A stretch of 64,000 nucleotides of DNA from Chloroflexota bacterium (lineage in GTDB: Bacteria > Chloroflexota > Chloroflexia > Chloroheliales > Chloroheliaceae), in assembly GCA_028287745.1 (NCBI GenBank), contig JAQBPB010000124.1, positions 49,669-113,668 of the forward strand, in the 5' to 3' direction. Shown one piece after another: positions 1 through 8,585 of the stretch; position 1 is the first letter of the stretch; each line of letters begins with the position of its first letter. The notes under the pieces were generated by a model, which was not told where the DNA came from, made no database searches, and was given only the letters and a program-made list of their open reading frames with translations. Both the position numbers and the translations under genes were made by a program.

Positions 1-1553
1 ACTTGCCGACCGGTCCGGGCTTCCACACAATAAATGTACTGGTCGTCGGAACCAAAAAATATCATTGGGGAGTAATAGCGGGCTGAGCTGCGCACCGGGC
101 CGCTGGTGCGGTAGTTCCATAGCTGGTTGCCATGGTCAATATCAAAGGCGTAAAGCATGCCGTCTTCGGAGCCGACCACAACCGCCCGGTCAGCGATAGA
201 AGGAACGGTGCAAACCCCGCCGGTGGTGGGGGCTTTCCACAAAAACTCGCCCTTCTGGGCTTCCAGGGCATACAGGTTACTATCATAAGAGCCGAAAAAG
301 ACCATGCCGTTATGGACTACCGGGTTGTTGCGTATCTCTTCTTCACTGGCAAAGCTCCAGACAAGCTCGCCCATTGGCAAATCATCCAGGGAAGCCTGTA
401 CTTCGGTTTCTTCAACGGCCTGGGGCTGGCGAAAGCGATTGCTGGTGGCGTTGGTCTGATTGTCGGAGCGGTTGCCGGTCGGGTTAAGGCCACTTAGCCC
501 GGCTCCACGGGCGGCGACAATCCCGCCGGTAAGCGGGTTTAAGCCAGTGGCCATAGTATTGCGTATATTTGGGGCTTCAGAAGCTTTGCCGCCAGTTGGT
601 TGGGTGGCATTGCGGTCGCGGACGCGGATCAAAGCCTGGCGAAATTCCTCAACCGACAGCCAGCGTTTGGCAATATCAAATTCGAGAGCTTTCATCACAA
701 CAGCCTCGATTTCCGGGGAAGTCCTGGGATTAAGAATGCGTGGCAGGCGTTCGTGAAAAGTAAAAGGCACTTCGTTACGGGGGTCGCTATTGGTCAACAT
801 TTGATGCAGGGTAGCACCCAGGGCATAAATGTCGCCGCCCGGCAGGGCCAGACCCTTGTATTGTTCGGGTGGGGAATAGCCTTCGGTCCCGATCATGGTG
901 CCTTTTTTGTCTTCCTGGAAAGTCTTGGCAATCCCAAAGTCGATCAGCACCAGGCGATTTTCAGAAGTAATCATGATATTGGAAGGCTTCATATCCCTGA
1001 AGACAATCGGTTTGGGCCGGTGATTATGCAGATAATGCAGAACGTCACACAGGGTAATACCCCACTCCAGGACCTGCTCTTCTTCGAAAGGCGTGCCGCG
1101 TTCTTCAAGGACGGTTTCCAGGTTCTTGCCTTCGATGTATTCCAGCACCAGGTAGCGCCGGTCGTTAGCGGCAAAGAAGTCGAAAATCTTGGGGATAGAA
1201 ACATGATTTAGCATAGCCAGGAAGTTGGCTTCTTCTTCAAAGCGTTTAAGTTTATCCTGGCGCACGTTCGGGTCGGCCGAGACATCAAACATTTCTTTGA
1301 TTGCGCATACCCGGACGGTTGAGGCGAAATGAATATCACGCGCCCGGTATACCGTACTCATACCACCGTACCCGATGACCTGTTCAACTTCGTAACGGCC
1401 TTCCAACAGTTGGCCGCGTGGCATGGTATTGCCCGCACCCAGGCTGTTGCGCAGGGCTTCCAACGAAGTGGTTTCATCTTCCCGTTTGCCGCGGTCTGAC
1501 TCGGTATCACTGGGTTTCCCCAGATTGGTTGTACCAATTTTTTTAATTATCAT
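1..1553 (-). CDS. Ser/Thr protein kinase with PQQ-type beta-propeller (3' end beyond the window)
   Basis: The gene reads leftwards and runs off the window edge; about 517 codons are visible. The N-terminus is a hydrophilic leader of about 50 residues. A protein kinase domain follows (about 54-320): a Gly-rich loop IGYGGMSTVYRA, the ATP-binding Lys in CAIKEM (K86), the catalytic loop FRDMKPSN (D187, N192), IDFGIAK (D205) and a PPE version of the APE motif (E230). The HRD His is Phe, which is common in bacterial PknB-like kinases, so I expect it to be active. After a Gly/Asn/Thr-rich linker, repeats of the PQQ/WD40-like type appear (LYALEAQKGEFLWKA, LYAFDIDHGNQLWNY). No transmembrane helix is seen in the visible part. 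The ATG at 1553 has no strong Shine-Dalgarno; an ATG near residue 44 is possible but would only shorten the leader. Role (inferred): cytoplasmic phospho-signalling with a propeller sensor or scaffold. Confidence 0.9.
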   Translation of the reverse strand, partial: MIIKKIGTTNLGKPSDTESDRGKREDETTSLEALRNSLGAGNTMPRGQLLEGRYEVEQVIGYGGMSTVYRARDIHFASTVRVCAIKEMFDVSADPNVRQDKLKRFEEEANFLAMLNHVSIPKIFDFFAANDRRYLVLEYIEGKNLETVLEERGTPFEEEQVLEWGITLCDVLHYLHNHRPKPIVFRDMKPSNIMITSENRLVLIDFGIAKTFQEDKKGTMIGTEGYSPPEQYKGLALPGGDIYALGATLHQMLTNSDPRNEVPFTFHERLPRILNPRTSPEIEAVVMKALEFDIAKRWLSVEEFRQALIRVRDRNATQPTGGKASEAPNIRNTMATGLNPLTGGIVAARGAGLSGLNPTGNRSDNQTNATSNRFRQPQAVEETEVQASLDDLPMGELVWSFASEEEIRNNPVVHNGMVFFGSYDSNLYALEAQKGEFLWKAPTTGGVCTVPSIADRAVVVGSEDGMLYAFDIDHGNQLWNYRTSGPVRSSARYYSPMIFFGSDDQYIYCVEARTGRQ

Positions 1554-1750
1554 TATTAGTTAATTGCTTAATTTATCTTAAAGGGCTAACTTAAAATACC
1601 TTTTTGCTTGGCCAGGCCGCGTTTTTAAGAAGGAACTGGGACCAAAGTTACCGACCCTTGGGGGTTTAGGCAGATTATAAAACTAAAATTTAGGTAATGC
1701 AATAGTACCAATTTCGCTTTTATGTAAAAGTGAAAGTTAATTTCGGCTTT

Positions 1751-2821
1751 TTACAGTTTCCAGAGCGTATTATGGACTGCTAATATTGTGCCACAATTGG
1801 CGCATTTATTTCCGGAAAGACCGGGTGTGCTGACCTCGGCGTTCTGGCGGTCAATTAGTTTGCGGTGGCATTTATGGCAGTAGGTATTGCCATTGACGGT
1901 GCTGTCGAACAGGGCGGCCAGGTCTTCTTCAAATTCATTGACCGGTGGGGCGTCTTTCAGGTAGATGTAGTTCAATCCACAGTTCAGGCCGATTTGTTTG
2001 ATTTGCTGCAGCCTGGCTTGCATGCCGGGTTGCGGGCTGGAAAGGTGCCAGGCTACATTTTCGCCCAGGCCCTGTTTTATCCAGGTAGCCAGAAGTTCAA
2101 TTTCGCTATCGCTATCGTTGACCCCCGGTACAATTTTGGTGGAAATCTCCAGGTGGGACTTGTATTTGTGCTGAGCGCGGCGGGCGGTTTCCAGGACTTT
2201 CTGGAAATTATCCTGGCCGGTTAAAATGTTAAAACTACGTTCGCTAAAAGCATTCACTTCAACCAGTAGCCCATCAATATAATGCCCCACCATTTCCAGG
2301 GCTTCCAGGGTCATGTACCCGTTAGTGACCATGGCGGTAAACATTCCGTTGGCGCGGATGCTTTTACAGGCATCCAGCAAGTACTCGAACCACATGGCCG
2401 GTTCGTTGTAGGCGAAAATTATGCCCCGGCATTGCTGTTCAATTACAAAGCGGGCCAGTTTTTCAACCGGCAGGTACCGGGCGGCGGACCCTCCCGGGAT
2501 ATTCAGGTAACCGGTTTGACCGGCCGGTACCGGGAAATTTGCGCCGTAACCGCCCAGGCTGAAAACTTTCACGCCGGGAAAAAGATGGTAGAAACCCCGG
2601 CTTTCTATGCGTTCCAGGTCGGCCTTGCTGACCAGGCCGTAGTTGACGGTCCGGAGGGTGCCAGCCTGGTTATGGCGGACCTGGCAAACCCCGGATTGGC
2701 CGGGAGAAAGTTCGCAGCGGTAGTTGCAAATCCGGCAGCGGCGGACCGGGCCGGTTAAATGCTCGGCCAGGGGGACCGGCTGAACGCTCTGATTGGTTGG
2801 CGTATTTCTTGTTTCGTTCAC
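1751..2821 (-). CDS. AmrS/PflA-like radical SAM fold protein lacking the CxxxCxxC cluster motif
   Basis: This 356-aa protein has the architecture of the AmmeMemoRadiSam-system radical SAM enzymes (AmrS-like, related to PflA activases). It has an N-terminal Cys block (CRICNYRCEL...GVCQVR, residues 29-46), a TIM-barrel-like middle and a C-terminal zinc-ribbon-like block (CHKCHRKL...CANCGTI). At the place where the family carries GCNFRCPFCQN, it reads GANFPVPAGQT (93-103), so the three Fe-S cysteines are Ala94, Val98 and Gly101. The DNA reads cleanly there and the frame is open, so this is not a frameshift artefact. The GTG start at 2821 is preceded by AAGG at good spacing. It cannot be a normal radical SAM enzyme; a non-catalytic or repurposed role is inferred. 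Neither AMMECR1 nor Memo genes are nearby. Confidence 0.8.
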   Translation of the reverse strand: MNETRNTPTNQSVQPVPLAEHLTGPVRRCRICNYRCELSPGQSGVCQVRHNQAGTLRTVNYGLVSKADLERIESRGFYHLFPGVKVFSLGGYGANFPVPAGQTGYLNIPGGSAARYLPVEKLARFVIEQQCRGIIFAYNEPAMWFEYLLDACKSIRANGMFTAMVTNGYMTLEALEMVGHYIDGLLVEVNAFSERSFNILTGQDNFQKVLETARRAQHKYKSHLEISTKIVPGVNDSDSEIELLATWIKQGLGENVAWHLSSPQPGMQARLQQIKQIGLNCGLNYIYLKDAPPVNEFEEDLAALFDSTVNGNTYCHKCHRKLIDRQNAEVSTPGLSGNKCANCGTILAVHNTLWKL

Positions 2822-2865
2822 ACTATTGCCTTGTACTAAATATTTAATAGGATTGAATATATTTT

Positions 2866-2882
2866 ACTCATTTGGAATGAGT
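2866..2882. promoter_or_regulatory. 17-bp dyad, candidate operator
   Basis: Perfect 7-bp inverted repeat ACTCATT/AATGAGT around a TGG centre, about 45 bp upstream of the AmrS-like gene. The geometry suits a dimeric repressor. The cognate regulator is unknown. Confidence 0.35.
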
Positions 2883-3166
2883 TGTATAGTAGGATGTTTG
2901 GGCCATCCTACCGGGTGACTAATCATGCCCAGGACCAAAGTTTCACCGCAATTTTCTTAAATCCCACCAAAGAATTTTTTAAGCCCCAAATAACCGGCAT
3001 ACTAAGAAGCCGGTGGGTAAGCCAGATTCCGCTTTAATTGTCCAGTAAAACTGCTTTCTGTTTCTATTATAATCTAATAACGGCCGGATGTAACAATTTT
3101 AGAAAAATAGGCTGTTTTAAGATACGGAAATTTATCACAATGTTTACCGGGGGTTCAGGGTCCGGA

Positions 3167-3175
3167 TGTTATAAT
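3167..3175 (+). promoter_or_regulatory. Extended -10 promoter element (TGTTATAAT) for the MMPL gene
   Basis: TG-n-TATAAT lies 47 bp upstream of the MMPL start. There is no good -35 at 17 bp, as expected for extended -10 promoters. The identical 9-mer occurs upstream of two other genes in this window (24023-24031 plus strand; 19503-19511 minus strand). Confidence 0.5.
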
Positions 3176-3222
3176 ATGCTGGTGATCGGGAAGCAAATAT
3201 AAAAATCGGAAAGCAGCTTTTC

Positions 3223-5562
3223 ATGCTTTTTTACAATTTAGGCAAGTGGATTTTTCATCATAAGTGGCTGGTTATCGCCGCCTGGCTGGTAGCCGTAGCC
3301 GTTTCGATCCCCTTTGTGCCGCGAGTACTGGAACCGCTCAAGACGGGCGGTTTTTCCGATCCCAGCCTGGAATCATCTCAGGCGGCTACCTTACTCCAGA
3401 ACAAACTCGGGTACAGCACCAGCAACCTGGTAATATTTTACCAGAGCAAAGACCCCCAGTTAAAGGCCCAGGACCCCCGGTTTATCCAGGAGATTCAAAC
3501 TTCGCTGGCAGACCTGACTAAATCACCGGCCCCCTACCAGGTGGTATTACCATCGGTAAATCCGCGCCAGGTTTCGGCCGACAACCGGACGGCTTATGTG
3601 GTAGTTACTTTTGCGCTGGATGGCGAAACCGCCACCAAACTGCTGCCCCAGATACGGCCGCTGATAAAACAGCCGCCCTCGCTAACTATGACAATCGGTG
3701 GCGGGTTGGCCTTTTACGAGGATGTGGAACTGGTCAGCCAGCGCGACCTGCAGCGGGCCGAACTGATTGCTTTCCCGGTTGCTATTGTCGCTTTAGTCCT
3801 GGCCTTTGGCTCGGTGGTCGCGGGTGGGTTGCCGGTCGCGGTAGGTGGCGTAGGGGTACTGGTTATCCTGGCCTCAATCTTCGGCCTGGCCCATTTGACC
3901 GATATTTCGATATTTGCGGTAAACCTGGCGACGCTTTTAGGTCTTGGTCTGGGGCTGGACTATTCACTCTTTCTAACCAGCCGCTTCCGGGAGGAACTGG
4001 CACGGGGCCGCACCAATGAAGAAGCGCTTGCTATAACGCTTGCCACGGCCGGGAAAGCGGTTGCTTTTAGCGGTTTAACCGTCCTGATTGGTTTGAGCGG
4101 CACGCTGCTATTCCGCATCAATATTTTGACTTCAGTCGGGATTGCCGGGTTTGTGGTAGTCATCGTATCGGTGCTGGCTGCTATAACCCTGTTACCGGCT
4201 ATTTTGACCCTGGTCGGGGCCAGGATAAATGCCCTGCCGGTTTCGGGGTTGTTTCGCCGCAAGCAAGCTAATACCAGTTATATTCCAGGCCGCCAGGAAG
4301 GACACGGCTTCTGGGCCTGGTTGGCCCACCTGGTCATGAAGCGGCCGGTCAGTATCTTTGTGCCGGTCCTGGCCCTGTTGCTCATCCTGGGTTTGCCATT
4401 TCTAAATGTGAAGTTCAGCTCGCCGGACGCTTCGATATTACCGACCGATGTGCCGAGCCGCCAGGCTTTTGACATCCTGCGCAGCCAGTTTAACGAGAGT
4501 GAAGTAACCCCGATCCTGGTGGCGGTCCAGGCACCGGCGAATAAGAATATCCTGTCGCCAGATAACATCTACTACCTGTACGACTTCGCCCAGGCCGTCC
4601 AGAAAGACCCCAGGGTGGCCCGGGTGGATAGTATTGTGACTTTCGAGGAACGCCTTACCAGGACCCAGTACCAGTTGTTCTATTCCGACCCCTCAAAGGT
4701 CCAGGACATTATCCTGCGGCAGTTCCTACAGAGTTACGCCAATGAAAATGTTACCCTGATTTCAATCGTCAGCAAATACCCTCCGACCTCGGACGAAACC
4801 AAAGCCCTGGTCCAAAAGCTCCGCAACAGCACCATCGGAAACGACCTGACTTTGCAGGTTACCGGGGGCACCGCCGGGATTATGGATGTTGTGGACGGTA
4901 TTTATAAGACCTTCCCGCTGGCGGCCCTGGTGATTGTGCTGGCAACCTACTTTGTGCTTCTCATCTTACTCCGCTCGATCATCCTTCCACTCAAGGCGAT
5001 TATGATGAATGCTTTGAGCATCCTGGCTTCTTACGGCGCCCTGGTCTATGTCTTCCAGGAGGGTAATTTTAGCAACCTTCTGAATTTCCAACCGCTTGGC
5101 CTGATTGAACCAAGCTTGCCGATAATTATGTTCTGCACCCTGTTCGGCCTTTCAATGGATTACGAAGTTTTCCTGCTCAGCCGGATAAAGGAGAATTATG
5201 AGCATACCGGGGATAATACAGCCAGTGTGGCGATGGGCCTGCAAAAGAGCGGCAAAATTATCACCAGCGCGGCCCTGATTGTAGTGCTAGTCTGCCTTTC
5301 TTTTGTCACGGCGGATATTGTGCTGGTGAAAGCGCTGGGTTTGGGCGTGGCGGTAGCGGTAGGCCTGGATGCCACGATTGTACGGGCACTACTGGTACCA
5401 TCTACAATGCGGCTTTTAGGAAACTGGAACTGGTATGCCCCGGCCTGGTTGCTGCGTATATTACCCCAGGCTCAGCTTGAAACGGAGAATTTTACCCCGG
5501 CAACCAAACCTGACGTAGCCCTGGCTGAACCAGGTTATAAGGGTGGGAAAACCAGAGTTTAA
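3223..5562 (+). CDS. MMPL/RND-family membrane transporter
   Basis: This 779-aa protein has the two-fold RND layout of the MMPL/YdfJ group. It has a first helix (about 12-32), a large extracytoplasmic loop and a helix bundle (about 170-340), followed by a second helix, loop and bundle (about 375-725). The paired helix-4 motifs GLGLDYSLFLTSR and GLSMDYEVFLLSR carry the Asp-Tyr pair typical of proton-driven MMPL proteins. Family members export lipids or hydrophobic compounds across the cytoplasmic membrane; the substrate here is unknown. The gene stands alone, divergent from the AmrS-like gene, and is followed by a small gene with its own ribosome binding site. Confidence 0.9.
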   Translation: MLFYNLGKWIFHHKWLVIAAWLVAVAVSIPFVPRVLEPLKTGGFSDPSLESSQAATLLQNKLGYSTSNLVIFYQSKDPQLKAQDPRFIQEIQTSLADLTKSPAPYQVVLPSVNPRQVSADNRTAYVVVTFALDGETATKLLPQIRPLIKQPPSLTMTIGGGLAFYEDVELVSQRDLQRAELIAFPVAIVALVLAFGSVVAGGLPVAVGGVGVLVILASIFGLAHLTDISIFAVNLATLLGLGLGLDYSLFLTSRFREELARGRTNEEALAITLATAGKAVAFSGLTVLIGLSGTLLFRINILTSVGIAGFVVVIVSVLAAITLLPAILTLVGARINALPVSGLFRRKQANTSYIPGRQEGHGFWAWLAHLVMKRPVSIFVPVLALLLILGLPFLNVKFSSPDASILPTDVPSRQAFDILRSQFNESEVTPILVAVQAPANKNILSPDNIYYLYDFAQAVQKDPRVARVDSIVTFEERLTRTQYQLFYSDPSKVQDIILRQFLQSYANENVTLISIVSKYPPTSDETKALVQKLRNSTIGNDLTLQVTGGTAGIMDVVDGIYKTFPLAALVIVLATYFVLLILLRSIILPLKAIMMNALSILASYGALVYVFQEGNFSNLLNFQPLGLIEPSLPIIMFCTLFGLSMDYEVFLLSRIKENYEHTGDNTASVAMGLQKSGKIITSAALIVVLVCLSFVTADIVLVKALGLGVAVAVGLDATIVRALLVPSTMRLLGNWNWYAPAWLLRILPQAQLETENFTPATKPDVALAEPGYKGGKTRV

Positions 5563-5640
5563 TAATAGTTTGGCCTGGAATATGCTTTTTGTTATTACAA
5601 GGGTAAATTATTATCGTTTAACAAGAAAGGAGCCAGCCTT

Positions 5641-5820
5641 ATGCCACGTGGGGTTAACGAAGGAAGCAAACGCGACCGCCAGTACGAACACATTAAAGAG
5701 TCTTATGAGGATAGAGGAGTTTCCAAAGACGAAGCCGAGGAACGGGCGGCCCGGACGGTCAATAAAGAACGCCACGAACACGGCGAGACCAAAGAGCAGC
5801 GCGAGCACAAAAAGAGTTAA
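5641..5820 (+). CDS. Small charged protein of the family often labelled 'plasmid stabilization protein'
   Basis: A 59-aa frame starts at ATG 5641, 7-8 bases after AAAGGAG (about 5624-5630), and ends with TAA at 5820. The product is very hydrophilic, with Lys/Arg/Glu/His predominating, and contains MPRGVNEGSKRDRQYEHIK and GVSKDEAEERAARTVNKE. Small proteins with this MPRG...YEHI...RGVS...AEERAA...TVNKE pattern are widespread in bacterial chromosomes and carry the 'plasmid stabilization' label without proven function. Overlapping longer frames on both strands (5543-5827 and 5611-5883) have unnatural composition and look like shadows. It may be co-transcribed with the upstream MMPL gene. Confidence 0.75.
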   Translation: MPRGVNEGSKRDRQYEHIKESYEDRGVSKDEAEERAARTVNKERHEHGETKEQREHKKS

Positions 5821-5821
5821 A

Positions 5822-5839
5822 CCCTGACCGGTATCAGGG
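5822..5839. terminator. Hairpin between convergent genes
   Basis: CCCTGA, a 6-nt loop and TCAGGG lie between the end of the small plus-strand gene and the end of the minus-strand epimerase gene. There is no good T tract on either side; on the minus strand a TTTTT follows after about 10 nt. A weak terminator at best. Confidence 0.3.
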
Positions 5840-6826
5840 TCAGGGGTGGGTCCCGGTGAGTTGCTCTTGCCGGATAAAGGCAATTACCCGGTCCAAAATT
5901 TCATCCAGGCCGACAGTAGGTTGATAGCCGATGGCCTGTTGGACCTTTGCAATATCCGGGACCCTTCGCGACATATCCTCAAAGCCCTCGGAATAGGCTT
6001 CGCTGTAAGGTACATAGCGGATTTCCGATTTGCTATTGGTCCTGGTGATGATGCGCCGGGCCAGGGTCTCAATGGTTATTTCTTCAGGGTTGCCCACATT
6101 ATATAACTGCCCGGCGGTTTCCGGGTGGTCCATCAAGCCGACCAGCGCGTTTACGGTATCACCGACATAGGTAAAGCAGCGCGATTGCTGCCCGGTGCCA
6201 AATACTGTTAAAGGCTGGCCGTTGAGGGCCTGGCTGACAAAGCGCGGAATGACCATGCCGTAGCGCCCGCTCTGGCGCGGTCCGACCGTATTGAACAGGC
6301 GGGCAACCACTACGGGCAGGTTATGTTCGCGGTGGTGGGCCAGGGCCAGAAATTCGTCCAGCAACTTCGAACAGGCGTAACTCCAGCGGCCCATCGAACT
6401 CGGACCAATTACCAGGTCATCGGCTTCGTTGAAAGGGATGCGGGTGCTCTTGCCATAAACCTCCGAAGTAGAGGTAATCAGGACTTTCTTTTTCTTCTTA
6501 TTGGCCCACTTCAAAACCAGTTCGGTGCCCCGGACGGTGTTTTCAATGGTATAGACCGGCGACTCGACCACCAGGAAAACGCCAACGGCAGCGGCCAGGT
6601 GGTAGACCGTATCGCTCAGGTCTACCAGTTCGGCCAGGACGGGTTCGTGGCTCATGATATCAATTACATAATGGAACTTCGGGTTGGCCTTCAGGTGAGC
6701 AATATTATTGATTGAACCAGTAGAAAGGTCGTCAATAATATAGACCTCGTCACCCCGGTCGAGTAACTTTTCGGCCAGGTGCGACCCGATAAAACCTGCT
6801 CCACCCGTTATTAAAGCTCTTGCCAA
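5840..6826 (-). CDS. NAD-dependent sugar-nucleotide epimerase/dehydratase (extended SDR)
   Basis: Start chosen at TTG 6826: AGGAGGAG lies 6 bases upstream and the protein then begins ARALITGGAGFIGSHL. An in-frame ATG at 6859 has no ribosome binding site and would place the signal inside the gene. The 328-aa product has the NAD-binding GGAGFIG motif, the acidic strand end IIDDLS, the catalytic TSTSEVYG plus YACSK (Tyr/Lys) and a C-terminal substrate domain with GTGQQSRCFTYVGD and YNVGNPEEITI. It resembles UDP-glucose 4-epimerase and UDP-glucuronate decarboxylase-like enzymes; the exact nucleotide sugar cannot be fixed by eye. A role in supplying sugars for surface glycans is inferred. Confidence 0.88.
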   Translation of the reverse strand: MARALITGGAGFIGSHLAEKLLDRGDEVYIIDDLSTGSINNIAHLKANPKFHYVIDIMSHEPVLAELVDLSDTVYHLAAAVGVFLVVESPVYTIENTVRGTELVLKWANKKKKKVLITSTSEVYGKSTRIPFNEADDLVIGPSSMGRWSYACSKLLDEFLALAHHREHNLPVVVARLFNTVGPRQSGRYGMVIPRFVSQALNGQPLTVFGTGQQSRCFTYVGDTVNALVGLMDHPETAGQLYNVGNPEEITIETLARRIITRTNSKSEIRYVPYSEAYSEGFEDMSRRVPDIAKVQQAIGYQPTVGLDEILDRVIAFIRQEQLTGTHP

Positions 6827-6906
6827 TCGAAACTCCTCCTGAGTGCTTGCCAGTAGCAATGTGATTTAGAACTATTTTACCAGCCTGGCCGGTTTTTTGC
6901 CGGTTT

Positions 6907-8379
6907 CTATCCTACAGCCACTGGGACATGCTGCCTGGTACGGCCCCTGGTTTCACGGACGCGGGTGAGCAGGCAGGCGCTAAGTATGTAATAAATGCCA
7001 ATCAGGACGAACAGGCCGTTATAGCCCAGGAAGCTATCCGCTACAAAACCGCCTACGAAAGCCCCAAAAGCCTGGCACCCGGCGGTCGCCAGGTTGCTAA
7101 GGCCCATAAACCGGCCTGCTTCATCGGCCGGTATCAGGTCGGTAGCATAAGCCCAGTCCACCGACATAAAAGCGCCCCAGGATGACCCGATTAAGGCTCC
7201 AAAGAAGATGACCAGCAGCAGGGCGTTTGACCGAATGGGGTCGAGGTAGTTCTGTTGGACTTCGAACCCGTTCAGGCCGCGCGCCACATCTACGGCCGAG
7301 TTGAGCATAAAACCGGGGACCAGCAAGCCCACACCACCGACAAAACCGATGGCGGTTGCCAGGAAGATCATGCGCTTGCGCCCGGTCTTTTCGGAAAGGA
7401 CCGAAAACGGGTAAGCCGCAAGGGTCGCGGTCAGAATGACGATACCAAGGATAATACTCAGGCTAATCCCGGCGTTAACTTCAAGCTGGCCGGTGGAACC
7501 TTGAACGGTTGGCCGGATAAAGCTCAGGCCAAATTTCGGGTTATTCGGGTCGCTGGTGCCTTCCAGGAAAGGCTTAAAGAACAGCGAAGCGGTGGCAGGG
7601 GCGGTCAGGAACAGGAAGCGGGCCAGCATCAGCATAACAAAATCGGGGTAGTGGCTGACGCCTTTGAACATGTTTATACCGGCCGTGAAGGCGCTTATTT
7701 TTTCGGTTGGCTGGTAGGGTTTCTCTTTTACAAACAGGACCGTAAGTGAAAGGGTAATACTGAATACAATTCCGACCAGAACCAGGTCAATTTGCGAACC
7801 GGCAACTTTACCGAATACACCCTGCAAAATTCCCGGGATTACGGCCCCGGCCAGCGTCCCGGTAAGCTGGGAAATCGCCAGGGCCGCCGAAGCTTTACCA
7901 CGCCGGTCTTCCGGAACGACGTCCGGCATCAATCCCTGGTAAGCGCCCTGGGCGATGTTATCCAGCAGTTGCAGCATGATATAACCGGCCAGCAATATCC
8001 ACCAGCTACCGGCAGTCCCAATAATTACCAGCGCCGCGAAAATCCCGAGGGTGCCAAAAATCATAAAAGGCCGCCGCCGTCCCATGGGATGGGCCGAGCG
8101 GTCGCTGATGGCCCCGGCCAGGGGCTGTACAAACATGGCTATAATCAGGCCCAGGCCGGTCATGATACCCCGGGCGGTTTCGATATTGTTTGGGCCAAAA
8201 ATAGGCGTGGCAAGCGGCTCATTCAGTACCGGAAGGACCACGCTTAAAAAGCCACCCCACAGGAACGAAATGGCAAACCAGTAAAGCGCGATCATGAAAT
8301 AGTTACGTGAAGGAAAGGGCGTTAACACCGGGGGTGAACCCGGCCCAATATCTTGAGGATTAGTGGGTGTTGTCTGCAT
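6907..8379 (-). CDS. MFS transporter of the SLC45/GPH sugar-transporter type
   Basis: Start placed at ATG 8379, 8 bases after AGGAGG; an in-frame ATG at 8424 lacks such a site. The 490-aa product has about 12 membrane helices. Its MFS motif A is in the long form SDRSAHPMGRRRPF, which is characteristic of the sucrose transporter/SLC45 branch. The expected role is sugar uptake by proton symport. It sits between the epimerase and the GT-C transferase on the same strand, with about 80 bp separating it from the epimerase. Confidence 0.85.
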   Translation of the reverse strand: MQTTPTNPQDIGPGSPPVLTPFPSRNYFMIALYWFAISFLWGGFLSVVLPVLNEPLATPIFGPNNIETARGIMTGLGLIIAMFVQPLAGAISDRSAHPMGRRRPFMIFGTLGIFAALVIIGTAGSWWILLAGYIMLQLLDNIAQGAYQGLMPDVVPEDRRGKASAALAISQLTGTLAGAVIPGILQGVFGKVAGSQIDLVLVGIVFSITLSLTVLFVKEKPYQPTEKISAFTAGINMFKGVSHYPDFVMLMLARFLFLTAPATASLFFKPFLEGTSDPNNPKFGLSFIRPTVQGSTGQLEVNAGISLSIILGIVILTATLAAYPFSVLSEKTGRKRMIFLATAIGFVGGVGLLVPGFMLNSAVDVARGLNGFEVQQNYLDPIRSNALLLVIFFGALIGSSWGAFMSVDWAYATDLIPADEAGRFMGLSNLATAGCQAFGAFVGGFVADSFLGYNGLFVLIGIYYILSACLLTRVRETRGRTRQHVPVAVG

Positions 8380-8585
8380 GATAGAAGCCTCCTGAAGCCA
8401 GGTCTTGTATTGACCGCCCTGCAAAGCCAGACTCTAATTCTCATAAAGAATACCGCCGCCCAAAATTCCTGGCATGAACCCTTCATGAGATTGGTTGCTT
8501 TTATTGAATAATCCAAATTTGGTGGTACATAAACTTAAGGTATTATAACTTATTTGAGAAATGGGCCGCAATGGCTCTTAAAAAC

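Larger units (their letters stand above)
2822..3222. other. Divergent intergenic region between the AmrS-like and MMPL genes
   Basis: This 400-bp region is AT-rich and has no credible reading frame. It contains two adjacent dyads: ACTCATT-TGG-AATGAGT at 2866-2882 and TAGGATG...CATCCTA at 2890-2910. It also holds an extended -10 element for the rightward gene at 3167-3175. The dyads lie just upstream of the leftward gene and could be operators or a leader hairpin. Confidence 0.6.
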
